From: a virus
Reading direction: 5' to 3' (one strand)
IMG/VR virus record: IMGVR_UViG_3300019889_000007
Span: 1 to 64,000 of that record
DNA: 64,000 nt
The number at the start of each line of letters is the position of its first letter. The stretch's first letter is position 1. Of the stretch, positions 23,624 through 31,961 are shown in pieces. The translations under genes and the position numbers were made by a program. Under the pieces are notes generated by a model. It made no database searches. It was not told where the DNA came from and saw nothing but the letters and a program-made list of their open reading frames with translations.

Positions 23624-24670
23624 ATGCCAACCATCCGCAAGACCTCCAAAGTCGGGTCCGGGTACACACAGATCCACAACAGCTGCTTTCGCGGGCTGCT
23701 GTCCGCCGTCGAGGTGGCCATCTTGGGCCACGGCCTGTCCCACATCGACGGCTGGGAATTCCACCGCGAAGATCTCGACACCGTTTTCGAGGACATCGGG
23801 AAAACCCGCCTGGAAAAAGCCCTCAAAGGGCTTCGCCTCAAAGGTTTTCTGGAGATGACCAAACTTCGCGACGATGACGGCTGTTTTGAGTGGGAGTGGG
23901 ACTTCACCGCCGACCCCACCTTCGCCGCCGCACGCGCCACCGACAACCCGGATGGCAACATCGTCGATTTGACGGTAGAGAATGCGAAGGTCACACCACA
24001 ACCCCAAAACGAGGGTGTGGTCCCACCTGCGGAAACTCCCGGAAACGGACAAATTGGGGCAAAACCAGACACCCGTTTTCCAGGGTATGGTGAACGGGGT
24101 TCTGGTGGTAGTAAGGAAGAGAACCCCAGTAGAGAACAACAAACCCCCCCCTACCCCCCCAGCGCACCGAACGCCGGATCATCCGAGACCCCGAACCAGG
24201 GGGGGGAGATTGATCCACCCGAACAAACCCCAGCGGTGAGCGCCTACGACGACGGAGCCATCGCCATCTGGCGCACCGTCCTCGGCGACGACAAAGACCG
24301 GATGAGCATCCGTGAAAAACGCGAACTTGTCGCCCGCCTCGCCGAAGTCCTGGCCTCCGGCTGCGAATCCAAACAAGCCACCGACAGACTGTCCGGCGTC
24401 GACAAAGCCCACCACCCCTTCGCCGCCGCCTGTGCCCGCCTCAGAGGTCTCGAAACCGAATACGGCGACCCACACCCACAAAACGACCCATTCGCCTCTG
24501 AGCCAGCCCCTGACGGCGCTGGCGGCACTGTCCCGCCGCACTGCGGCCAATGCTCTGGCGGTCCCGCGCGCAGTCGAACCTACCGGCACAAGTTCAACCT
24601 GGACGGCAGCATCGGCGCGATCTGCGAATGCAACCCCGCCCACCCCCTGCACATCAACCAACTCGCCTAG
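23624..24670 (+). CDS. Replication-initiator-like winged-helix protein
   Basis: A 348-residue protein. Residues 1-95 (YTQIHNSCFRGLLSAVEVA, then LSHIDGWEFHREDL, then RLEKALKGLRLKGFLEM) match the winged-helix N-terminus of DnaD/phage-O-like replication proteins found in actinobacterial prophages. A disordered Pro/Gln-rich linker (about 120-215) is encoded partly by C and G runs. A helical C-terminal domain follows, then a Cys-rich end (CGQCSGG, CECNPAHP). It probably binds the origin and recruits the helicase. ATG 23624 is chosen over ATG 23570 because of AGAGGGAA upstream. Confidence 0.7.
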   Translation: MPTIRKTSKVGSGYTQIHNSCFRGLLSAVEVAILGHGLSHIDGWEFHREDLDTVFEDIGKTRLEKALKGLRLKGFLEMTKLRDDDGCFEWEWDFTADPTFAAARATDNPDGNIVDLTVENAKVTPQPQNEGVVPPAETPGNGQIGAKPDTRFPGYGERGSGGSKEENPSREQQTPPYPPSAPNAGSSETPNQGGEIDPPEQTPAVSAYDDGAIAIWRTVLGDDKDRMSIREKRELVARLAEVLASGCESKQATDRLSGVDKAHHPFAAACARLRGLETEYGDPHPQNDPFASEPAPDGAGGTVPPHCGQCSGGPARSRTYRHKFNLDGSIGAICECNPAHPLHINQLA

Positions 24671-24681
24671 GAGGCGACACC

Positions 24682-25041
24682 GTGCCAGAACCGATCAGTG
24701 ACCCGACCTCGTTGAATGCCACCGATTCTGGTGACATGCCCAAGGCGAAAGTGTGCGATATCGACAAACACCAGTGGATACTGTCTATCGGCGATGGAAC
24801 GGTTTCTATCCATTGCGCGGCAACGGATTGCTGGGATATCCGTACGCGCGCCAAGACCAGTGCCGATGATGTTTTCCTGCTGTCTGAGTTCTGGGATCGG
24901 ATCTACGGTGAATTCCCCGTCGACGTGAAACCGGTGAGCGAACCGGCTGGCCCCGACGGCGACGAAATGTGGCTTGAAGTAATCGTTCGGCGCATACCTG
25001 ACGGAGGACCGGATGGCGTCACGTCCAGGACCGGCCCCTGA
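24682..25041 (+). CDS. Hypothetical protein
   Basis: A 119-residue protein, GTG 24682 after AGGAGGCGACACC (strong). It has a beta-rich central region (QWILSIGDGTVSIHC) and an acidic second half, with three Cys. Overlaps the next gene by 29 bases. Function unknown. Confidence 0.75.
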   Translation: MPEPISDPTSLNATDSGDMPKAKVCDIDKHQWILSIGDGTVSIHCAATDCWDIRTRAKTSADDVFLLSEFWDRIYGEFPVDVKPVSEPAGPDGDEMWLEVIVRRIPDGGPDGVTSRTGP

Positions 25042-25399
25042 GAGATCGGCCGCCGACAAGCTTGCGGCACAACGTGAAGCCGAACTGACCGAACAGAAAC
25101 GGATCGTCGACGCGTTGACCAAGTGGGCGACACCGTGCCAAGACTGCGGTGGGGAAGTGATTTCCTGGCCCGGTTTCCATGGATACCCGTTTGTAATGGA
25201 GTCGCCACCTAATATCAAAGGTCCCCTGATCGGCAGGACTGTCACCTCAGGGGGAGAAGTCTTCATCGGACACCGGAAAGCGAGTAACCGGTCGACGATG
25301 GGTTTCTACCCACACATCTGCCATAGAACCACAAAGGACACAGATGACGTTCGCCGCACCGGGCAAACTGACCTTGACGATACAGGTGGGCCGCATTGA
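25013..25399 (+). CDS. Small protein with Cys/His site
   Basis: A 128-residue protein. A basic, helical first 40 residues is followed by CQDCGGEV (about residues 42-49), and a Cys/His pair near residue 102 (HICHR) completes a possible zinc site. Overlaps both neighbours. Function unknown. Confidence 0.7.
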   Translation: MASRPGPAPERSAADKLAAQREAELTEQKRIVDALTKWATPCQDCGGEVISWPGFHGYPFVMESPPNIKGPLIGRTVTSGGEVFIGHRKASNRSTMGFYPHICHRTTKDTDDVRRTGQTDLDDTGGPH

Positions 25400-25760
25400 C
25401 CCCCAGATCGACGATCTGATCAACGCGACCCTGGCCGCCGACATAGCCGTCTACGGCCATCCCGACCTCACCGTCGAAGACGACACCGAAGATGTCTTGT
25501 TGACACTGTGGAAATGGCTGAGCCTTTTGATGAGCAAACTCAGCGATCAAATCGCGCTCCGCCAGTCCGCCGCCGACCAAGCGGGAATGTCCGACACCCA
25601 ACTGTCCGATCTGCAATACGCCATCGGCGCCTACGAAGCGACCGAAAAGATCCGCACCATCCTCATCGGCACCCTGTTGTCGTTGGCTCCCGATAACGTG
25701 GACCAAAACCAATCCAAAACAGCTGAAAGCGAGTTACCAAAGTGGCCGGTGAAACCGTGA
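25344..25760 (+). CDS. Hypothetical protein
   Basis: A 138-residue helical protein ([20 protein letters not shown] in the centre). It starts inside the preceding gene after AAAGGACACAG. The end overlaps the ssb start by 19 bases, so it is probably in the same operon. Function unknown. Confidence 0.7.
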   Translation: MTFAAPGKLTLTIQVGRIDPQIDDLINATLAADIAVYGHPDLTVEDDTEDVLLTLWKWLSLLMSKLSDQIALRQSAADQAGMSDTQLSDLQYAIGAYEATEKIRTILIGTLLSLAPDNVDQNQSKTAESELPKWPVKP

Positions 25761-26230
25761 TCACGGTAGTCGGGAACCTGACCGAAGATCCCGAACTGCG
25801 TTACACCCCATCAGGTGCGGCCGTCGCGAAGTTCAAAGTCGCCTCCACCCCCCGGACCTTCGACAAGCAAACCGGTCAATGGGTGGATGGAGAGGCATTG
25901 TTCCTGCCGTGCAACGCATGGCGCCAACTCGCAGAGAATGTCGCCGAAAGCCTCAAGCGCGGCAGCCGAGTAGTCGTACAAGGAGCTCTGAAGCAACGCA
26001 CGTATGAAACCCGTGAAGGCGAGAAGCGCACCGTTTTCGAACTGGAAGTCGAAGAAGTTGGCGCCTCGTTGAAGTTCGCCACCGCGACAGTCAGCAAGGT
26101 ATCCCGTTCCAACACCGGCCACGGTGGTGGCCACGCTGCCCGACCAGCGGCAGCAGCCGCAGCCCCGGCCGACGACCCGTGGTCTACCACACCCACAGGA
26201 AAAGGCTTCACCGAAGAACCACCGTTCTAG
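25742..26230 (+). CDS. ssb: Single-stranded DNA-binding protein
   Basis: A 162-residue bacterial-type SSB. The OB fold covers residues 1-115: [63 protein letters not shown] disordered Gly/Ala linker and an acidic tip ending in EEPPF follow. The tip is the docking site for replication and repair partners. Tetramers coat ssDNA. GTG start. Its position between the replication-like gene and the ParB-like and RecT-like genes fits replication and recombination. Confidence 0.95.
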   Translation: MAGETVITVVGNLTEDPELRYTPSGAAVAKFKVASTPRTFDKQTGQWVDGEALFLPCNAWRQLAENVAESLKRGSRVVVQGALKQRTYETREGEKRTVFELEVEEVGASLKFATATVSKVSRSNTGHGGGHAARPAAAAAAPADDPWSTTPTGKGFTEEPPF

Positions 26231-26269
26231 TCCACAGTTGTTGACACTCCCCCGAAAGTAAGAGAAGAC

Positions 26270-27319
26270 ATGGCTTCCAAGAAGAAGACACTTTCAATCA
26301 ATCTGGTTGCCGAGCCCGGTCAAAAGCTTCCCAAAGAACTCAGGAACATCAAGATCTCCTGGCAGTTTCTCAACAATGAGTACGGCCGGAAGTTGTTGGA
26401 AAAGAACGAGGGCAACCGGAACATTTCCGAAGCGTCGGTACGTAAGTACAACTCTGACATGAAAGACGGTAAGTGGTGGACCAACGGCGACGCCCTCCGG
26501 ATCGACAACACCGGGAACCTTATGGACGGCCAACAACGTGCCACCTCCGCTGCCCGGCTTGAGGACCCCGCCGTTGGTCACTGGACGTTGCAGGCCGCCG
26601 GGTTGGACCCCAAAGTAAGACCGACAATAGATGTCGGTCGACCGCGATCGTTCGCCGACGAGCTGAAGTTCGAAGGAGAAGAGAACACCACTGTCCTGGC
26701 GGCCGTCATCAAACGGGCTTACGCCTGGGAAGCCATCGGAGAACGATGGGACGTTTTCAGGGTCGCGCCGAGCCATCAAGCCATGATGGAGTATTTCAGG
26801 GGCGACGAAGAATACGGGCTGCCGGATAACCGTGAACTCCTGCGGTGGGCTGCCGGAGAAGCAGCGGCGGCACAAAGCCAGATCATAGGCAAAATGGCAC
26901 AGTCCACATTCGGGTTCCTGCTGTATCTGACCACAATGTACGGCGACAAGGAGAAAGCCCGACAGTTCTGGGTCGACGGGGTCCGCGAACTGGACGGCAT
27001 ACCCAAAAAACACCCGGCGCACCGCCTTCGTAAAAGGCTGGGAGAAATCACCGACAGCGATCTGACAGGTAGGAACCGGCGCCTAGACCAACCCGAGACC
27101 CTGGCCTACTGCATTCAAGCCTGGAATGAGTTCTGGACAGGGGAATGGGAGTCAGCCACCACTATCAGCAGACCGCGCGGAGGATGGTCACGCGAGAACA
27201 TGCCCATCCTGCTTCCCAAGGACAACCGTGGCTACCCGGACGGCCCGAACGCAAAGCCCAAAGATGGGTGGAGCCCCAACCGAGAATTCATCGTCGGTGA
27301 CGAAGAAGGATGGGATTAA
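26270..27319 (+). CDS. ParB/DUF262-like phage protein
   Basis: A 349-residue protein. Residues 45-95 carry a pattern common in phage ParB-N-like proteins: RNISEASVRKYNSDMKDGKW, then LRIDNTGNLMDGQQRATSA. The DGQ(H/Q)R loop corresponds to the nucleotide-binding GxxR region of ParB. The rest is helical, with a conserved-looking RPRGGWSRENMP near the end. It may bind DNA or CTP, but no catalytic role can be assigned. ATG 26270 has AAGTAAGAGAAG upstream. Confidence 0.65.
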   Translation: MASKKKTLSINLVAEPGQKLPKELRNIKISWQFLNNEYGRKLLEKNEGNRNISEASVRKYNSDMKDGKWWTNGDALRIDNTGNLMDGQQRATSAARLEDPAVGHWTLQAAGLDPKVRPTIDVGRPRSFADELKFEGEENTTVLAAVIKRAYAWEAIGERWDVFRVAPSHQAMMEYFRGDEEYGLPDNRELLRWAAGEAAAAQSQIIGKMAQSTFGFLLYLTTMYGDKEKARQFWVDGVRELDGIPKKHPAHRLRKRLGEITDSDLTGRNRRLDQPETLAYCIQAWNEFWTGEWESATTISRPRGGWSRENMPILLPKDNRGYPDGPNAKPKDGWSPNREFIVGDEEGWD

Positions 27320-27322
27320 CCA

Positions 27323-27643
27323 GTGAGGTTCTACAAAGTCATCGTCGACTACGGTGACGACGACGAGACGATGGAAGGTTCCTTCTCCGACGTCAACGCG
27401 GCCCTGACCACTGCCGACGACAACATCGCCTGCGACGTTGACGAACTTCTCGACAACGAGAAGGACCCGTATATCTTCGCTCACCAGCATGCCCCTGACC
27501 GGCTCGACCGGCACGGGAAACTCCAGCTGGCATGCCCGGACGGCCGCATAATCACCGTCCTGGCCGAAGACATCGAAAAAAGCCCTACACAGACGGTTCA
27601 AACCGGTGCCGAACCGGCAGAAGAATGGCCGACCATGGGTTAG
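27323..27643 (+). CDS. Small acidic hypothetical protein
   Basis: A 106-residue, strongly acidic protein. GTG start four bases after the ParB-like gene. Short Asp/Glu-rich N-terminus (DYGDDDETMEGSF). It resembles small acidic inhibitor or DNA-mimic-sized phage proteins only by charge. Followed by a strong terminator. Confidence 0.7.
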   Translation: MRFYKVIVDYGDDDETMEGSFSDVNAALTTADDNIACDVDELLDNEKDPYIFAHQHAPDRLDRHGKLQLACPDGRIITVLAEDIEKSPTQTVQTGAEPAEEWPTMG

Positions 27644-27656
27644 ATAGTGACATTGG

Positions 27657-27695
27657 AAAAGCGCCGAGATTGAATATGGATCTCGGCGCTTTTTC
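27657..27695. terminator. Strong bidirectional terminator
   Basis: A 14-bp perfect stem AAAAGCGCCGAGAT/ATCTCGGCGCTTTT with a 9-base loop, followed by TC. It separates the ssb operon from the recombination genes. Confidence 0.9.
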
Positions 27696-27763
27696 GTACA
27701 CTAAAATGTCGTACCTGCCCTGCATGCTCAGAGATAAGCTTCAATTTAGGAAGGATCGATCTG

Positions 27764-28804
27764 GTGACTATCGACACCGAGACAAAAGAATCTGAAGGCA
27801 CACTGAGGTACATCATGCGGGGTTATGACGGACCCCGAGATATCCAGTCGCAAAGAGCACTGGCCACGATGTTGTCCGACTCCGATATGTTGGGCGACAG
27901 GTACCACAGGAAGCCCGCCAACATTGTTCGTATGATGTGGAAAGCCATGGCGATGGATATCCCATTGGATACCACGCTGGAACAGGTCGGTGAGTACAAG
28001 GGCAAAACCTGCGTCACCAACGCGTTGATGCTGGCGTTGATGCGTCGTGGCGGTTTGACGGTTGACGTTCAAAAACGTGATGAAACCGGGACGCTCCTTC
28101 TGATCACCCGGCCCGGTCACAAGCCTGAACAGGTCGGATACACGATGGAGGACGCCGAGAAGGCCGGGCTCGTGGATGACAAGAATGTACGTACCGGCGG
28201 GACCATCAAGTCTCAGTACAAGCTGCGTCCCAAGACGATGCTGTTCTGGCGGGCGGTGGCCGAGGCGTCACGAATGTGCGGGTCCGACATCACCAATGGT
28301 CTGAGCCTGTACACCAGGGAAGAGCTGGAGGCCATCCCCGACGAAGAGGTCATCGCACAGGCCGTCGACACACCCGGTGCGGCGCGATTGGACATCAACA
28401 CCATCTTGGGTGAGGCTGTCACCGCGCAGAGCAAATTCGACAAGGCGATGTGGGAAGACGCCTGGCGTAAAGCAGCGGCGGCCGGGCTGATGGATCTGGC
28501 CGCTGACCTTAAAGACCCCGAGTCGTTGAAGGTCGGGGAAGAGCTGACGATCATCGGTAAGAACATCGTGGAATCGTTGAAGGAACTGGAAGAATTCGGT
28601 TTCAACCACCTCCACACCGGTTCGGACAGTGAACTGTGGAATACCGCGATCACCGGTTGCACCACGCTTCAGCAGATCGATCTGCTGAAGCTGTACTCCA
28701 AAGCCTGCGACATGGGCGACAGGTACAAGGCCGCGATCGGGAAGCAGCGTGAACAGCTCGCATCCGCCGGGATGGTGCCGGAGGCCGATACGGTCGGGGC
28801 ATGA
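27764..28804 (+). CDS. RecT-like single-strand annealing protein
   Basis: A 346-residue protein. GTG 27764 after AGGAAGGATCGATCTG. The central region (MWKAMAMDIPLDTTLEQVGEY, GKTCVTNALMLALMRRGGL, YKLRPKTMLFWRAVAEASRM) follows the RecT/Redbeta-like pattern of phage annealing proteins: PL..AL.qI..I.GK....A.LM.AL..r.G. It probably promotes pairing of complementary ssDNA. Its stop overlaps the ATG of a RecB/Cas4-like nuclease, the usual RecE/RecT pairing. An internal strong terminator lies upstream, so a promoter is expected at 27696-27763 (TACACT -10 candidate). Confidence 0.7.
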   Translation: MTIDTETKESEGTLRYIMRGYDGPRDIQSQRALATMLSDSDMLGDRYHRKPANIVRMMWKAMAMDIPLDTTLEQVGEYKGKTCVTNALMLALMRRGGLTVDVQKRDETGTLLLITRPGHKPEQVGYTMEDAEKAGLVDDKNVRTGGTIKSQYKLRPKTMLFWRAVAEASRMCGSDITNGLSLYTREELEAIPDEEVIAQAVDTPGAARLDINTILGEAVTAQSKFDKAMWEDAWRKAAAAGLMDLAADLKDPESLKVGEELTIIGKNIVESLKELEEFGFNHLHTGSDSELWNTAITGCTTLQQIDLLKLYSKACDMGDRYKAAIGKQREQLASAGMVPEADTVGA

Positions 28805-29931
28805 ACTCAGTGCAGTCGGTCCACCACGCTTCGCAGGAGGCGTGGCGGGACCTCACCACCGCCCGGACGTTCGATCCGTTCGAGATCCATGTGACGTCTT
28901 TGGAGTCCTGCCTGCGGCAGTTGCATTTTCGCGCCACAGGCGAGGCGATCACCGATCCCGATACCTCAACGCCGTCGATGAAGATCGCCGCACACGAGGG
29001 CACCGCGATCGATGCCCTGTACGTCCCGTATTTCGCCGCCGCGTGGGCCAAAACCGACCCGACATTGGAGGTCGTGCACCCGCACTTCAAGTTGCGGCAC
29101 GCGCGCGACGGCGTGGCGATCATCGGGGAGTCCGATGTGGTGGCGTTCGGTCCGGACAACACCGCGCAGGTGTGGGATCTGAAAACCTGCGAGTACAGCA
29201 AGTGGGACGCGTGCGCGGCCGGGGAAATCCCGGACGCGCACGCGTTGCAGGTCATCTGTTACGCCCGGCTGATCGAACTTCAGACCGGGCGCCGGGTTAC
29301 GGACATGCACCTGTACTACCTCGACCGGTCAGACCCCGAGGCGTACAAGGATTTCCGCAGGTCAGCCCGGTACTTCACGACCAGTCAGACATTCACTGAT
29401 GCGGATCGTCAGATGGCCGATACACTGTTCGACCGAGTGTTTTCCGCTGCCAAGAGCACCGCCGAGGCTCCCCGATGGTTCGGGGACGAACGGGGGAAGA
29501 TCAGCAGCCGGTTCTCGCCCTGCCACAAGTGCCTGTGGCAGACGCGATGCCTGGGAAAACCGGTTCACGGCCAGGACGCCACCCTGGCCGTCGACGTTGA
29601 GGCCGCCGGTCAACTGATCGGTGGCTGGGCCGAGGCACGCACCGACAAAGCGGAGGCGGTCGCCAAGCTCAAGGACTTCATCCGGGCCGAACTGGACAAA
29701 AACAAAAAGTCCAAAGTAGAAGGAAGGTTGAAGGAACTTGTCATAGCCTTGAACCTGGACCGCGATTTCTACGACGCCGGAAACGGCACCGTCTTGGAAC
29801 TGTACGACAAACGCGGCGGCGAGATCAAAGACCAGGAAGCCATCGAAAAGATCCTCAGCGATCTGGGAATCAAAATCCCCACCAAGCCCCGAGCGGACTC
29901 GCCAGCACTGCGCATCCGCAAGGACACATAA
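28801..29931 (+). CDS. Fe-S PD-(D/E)XK nuclease (RecB/Cas4-like exonuclease)
   Basis: A 376-residue nuclease. The active-site series is H65-E66-G67 (motif I), D112 in GESDVVAF, D126-x-K128 in VWDLKTC, and QxxxY (Q150, Y154). Four Cys residues in the Cas4/AddB arrangement, C37 and then C241, C244, C250 (CHKCLWQTRC), would hold a [4Fe-4S] cluster. It degrades one DNA strand to give ssDNA for the adjacent RecT-like protein. ATGA overlap with that gene. The C-terminal 110 residues are helical. Confidence 0.88.
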   Translation: MNSVQSVHHASQEAWRDLTTARTFDPFEIHVTSLESCLRQLHFRATGEAITDPDTSTPSMKIAAHEGTAIDALYVPYFAAAWAKTDPTLEVVHPHFKLRHARDGVAIIGESDVVAFGPDNTAQVWDLKTCEYSKWDACAAGEIPDAHALQVICYARLIELQTGRRVTDMHLYYLDRSDPEAYKDFRRSARYFTTSQTFTDADRQMADTLFDRVFSAAKSTAEAPRWFGDERGKISSRFSPCHKCLWQTRCLGKPVHGQDATLAVDVEAAGQLIGGWAEARTDKAEAVAKLKDFIRAELDKNKKSKVEGRLKELVIALNLDRDFYDAGNGTVLELYDKRGGEIKDQEAIEKILSDLGIKIPTKPRADSPALRIRKDT

Positions 29932-29938
29932 AAACACG

Positions 29939-29973
29939 CAGCCCACTGTCTGAATCGGACAGTGGGCTGTTTC
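29939..29973 (+). terminator. Intrinsic terminator
   Basis: A 12-bp perfect stem CAGCCCACTGTC/GACAGTGGGCTG with loop TGAATCG, followed by TTTCG, after the nuclease gene. Confidence 0.9.
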
Positions 29974-30001
29974 GTACCGATTCACTTTGATGGGAGTCTC
30001 G

Positions 30002-30544
30002 ATGAATCAACCATATGGTATCAACCACGACGGTGACTTCTACCGATACGAGGCACAGGCCAACTGGGAAGCCGACAACACCGGGACACCGGTGTGGCAC
30101 ATCCGGATCGTCGAGGTCAGCCAAGTCGAAGACGACGACGGCAACAGCACCTACTACGCCAAAGAAGTCACCGAGGTCGTCAGCGACCAGCAGCGCATCA
30201 ACCGGGCCGTCGACATCACCAACTACCGTCCCGGTTTGGGCGCCGCCCTCAAAGACCGGAACTGGGCACGCCTGTCGGGCCGCCCCTGGCTGTACGTCAG
30301 GCGGCGCCAGGCGCACGTAGCGCCCCTGGCGCCGCCGATGGTCCACCAGTGCGGGAACACCACTGACGACGCCCTGATGGCCCGTATGGCGGCCCGCATC
30401 GACCGGTGCCCGGCCTTGAGCATCACCGACCTCCAGGAGGCCCGCAAAGCCGTCAAGCCCGCACACCACCACGACCCCACCGTGCTGGCCGCCGCCATCA
30501 CCGCCAAACACCTCCAGAACGCCACCATCCGCCAAGTAATCTGA
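30002..30544 (+). CDS. Hypothetical protein
   Basis: A 180-residue protein. ATG 30002 after TGGGAGTCTCG. The N-terminal 80 residues are beta-rich (YGINHDGDFYRYEAQANW). The C-terminal 80 are His-rich and helical. No membrane or metal motif of known family. Function unknown. Confidence 0.7.
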   Translation: MNQPYGINHDGDFYRYEAQANWEADNTGTPVWHIRIVEVSQVEDDDGNSTYYAKEVTEVVSDQQRINRAVDITNYRPGLGAALKDRNWARLSGRPWLYVRRRQAHVAPLAPPMVHQCGNTTDDALMARMAARIDRCPALSITDLQEARKAVKPAHHHDPTVLAAAITAKHLQNATIRQVI

Positions 30545-30610
30545 CCGGTGTGGGGTGCGTCAGTTGTCCAGCGCACCCCACCCACCCCCCTTTTTCCGAA
30601 AGGCACCCCT

Positions 30611-31255
30611 ATGAGCGACATGGGCCAATCCAACTTCACATTCCGTGGAGATCATCTCCAGGCGCTGCGAGACTTCACCGCCACCCGGCCCGGCACCACG
30701 ATGACCGACAACGCACGGGCGGCATTGGATCTGTTCATCGCGGTGCAGACGATCGACCCGGCCGCCGCTATCGGTGCCGCCACCGACGCCGAATACCCGT
30801 TGGCGATAAGCGGTGAGATCGACCCGGCCTGGCGGGAACGTCTGGCCGATCCGAGCTTCCACGGCTTCATCATGGATGAATCCAGCATCGACGAACTGAA
30901 GTACAACCCGAACGCCCGATACATACTGTTCCAAGCGATCAGATCGTTCAAGTCCCCGGTACGAATCGCCACCAGCGGCCCAAAAATGATTGCCGACCTC
31001 GGAATGACCAAAGCACAAGCCGTGATCACCTTGGCCCGGCATTCATTCCGACGCATCAGCCTGGCCGCCATCGACACCGACGCGCTGGCAGCGATCATGG
31101 AACTGTCCACCAAGGACCCGATGCTTCTGTTCTCCTGTGCGCACGCCGCCGTGGAGGCCCGGCGGCAGGACGGCTGGACGGTCTTGACCACCGCTGTTTA
31201 TCTGGACACCTACACCCAATTGGGTGTACGGGCCATCGCCGTGCCGCATGCTTGA
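30611..31255 (+). CDS. Putative PIN-like protein with RHH-like N-terminus
   Basis: A 214-residue protein. Residues 6-45 (NFTFRGDHLQALRDF, MTDNARAALDLFIAV) resemble a ribbon-helix-helix DNA-binding unit. The C-terminal part has a PIN-like layout: FIMDESSIDEL as strand 1 with an acidic residue, a helical core (RISLAAIDTDALAAIMELS), and AHAAVEARRQDGWTVLTTA as the PIN-type end. If correct, it joins an antitoxin-like DNA-binding domain to a nuclease-like domain in one chain. The acidic triad is not fully clear, so the nuclease assignment is tentative. Confidence 0.4.
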   Translation: MSDMGQSNFTFRGDHLQALRDFTATRPGTTMTDNARAALDLFIAVQTIDPAAAIGAATDAEYPLAISGEIDPAWRERLADPSFHGFIMDESSIDELKYNPNARYILFQAIRSFKSPVRIATSGPKMIADLGMTKAQAVITLARHSFRRISLAAIDTDALAAIMELSTKDPMLLFSCAHAAVEARRQDGWTVLTTAVYLDTYTQLGVRAIAVPHA

Positions 31256-31258
31256 GGC

Positions 31259-31669
31259 ATGACGATCACCATTCCCGCACCGATCCGTGAAGTCACCGTC
31301 GAGTTTTTGATCAGCTGGCACTACGGCGTCCACATTCTGCCCGGCCAGACCGGGAAACCCTTGTCGACCCGGATGTCGTACACCGCATCGATCGCACCCC
31401 TTGACGGCGTCCGCATCGAATACCGGTGGATCACTCGCGGTGCCGACGCGGTGCTGTGGCTGGCCACCGACGACGGCCACCGGGTACAGATTCCGCTTGC
31501 CGGGCAGGGGCACGTGGTCGAACCCCAGTTCGACGACCTGTTCGACGCATGGATCGGCCTACTTCGTAACTACCCCAAGGAGAACACCACATGCGAACCG
31601 TCCACACCAGACAACTTTGTGTCGGGGATGTCATCGACAGTCCGCTCTATAACCGCCGGGGTGAGCTGA
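31259..31669 (+). CDS. Hypothetical protein
   Basis: A 136-residue beta-rich protein (RIEYRWITRGADAVLWLATD in the middle). Start three bases after the previous stop. The last 25 residues overlap the next gene by 79 bases. Function unknown. Confidence 0.7.
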   Translation: MTITIPAPIREVTVEFLISWHYGVHILPGQTGKPLSTRMSYTASIAPLDGVRIEYRWITRGADAVLWLATDDGHRVQIPLAGQGHVVEPQFDDLFDAWIGLLRNYPKENTTCEPSTPDNFVSGMSSTVRSITAGVS

Positions 31670-31809
31670 CCGGCCGCACTGAGGAAGTCATCATCGAATC
31701 GATCGCCGACTTCCACAACGGCATACAACCAGGCGTTCAGGTCGCCATCGGCGGCGGAGCGATGCTCAACATCCCGCACGGCGACGTCACCGTCTACTCC
31801 CCGATCTGA
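31591..31809 (+). CDS. Small hypothetical protein
   Basis: A 72-residue beta-rich protein (GDVIDSPLYNRRGEL, VQVAIGGGAML), size and pattern of a small SH3-like barrel. Strong site AAGGAGAACACC ahead of ATG, so the start is firm despite the overlap with the preceding gene. Confidence 0.75.
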   Translation: MRTVHTRQLCVGDVIDSPLYNRRGELTGRTEEVIIESIADFHNGIQPGVQVAIGGGAMLNIPHGDVTVYSPI

Positions 31810-31824
31810 CCGACAAACAAATCA

Positions 31825-31858
31825 GCGGCCCGCTGCGCGAACAGCGGGCCGCCTCACT
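31825..31858 (+). terminator. Intrinsic terminator
   Basis: An 11-bp perfect stem GCGGCCCGCTG/CAGCGGGCCGC with loop CGCGAA, followed by CTCACTCTT. It closes the plus-strand block before the minus-strand regulator. Confidence 0.75.
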
Positions 31859-31961
31859 CTTGTCATTCAGATTTGGAGAACACACTCATCGTACAACCAG
31901 ACACCATCGCTCCACCGGGAACTGACTCGTCCCGAGCAAGATGTTCTGGCACCGGAAGGTT

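Noticed and set aside
28801-29931. Cas4 nuclease as sign of a CRISPR system
   Set aside because: No repeat-spacer array or other cas gene was seen; the RecT-like partner points to phage recombination.
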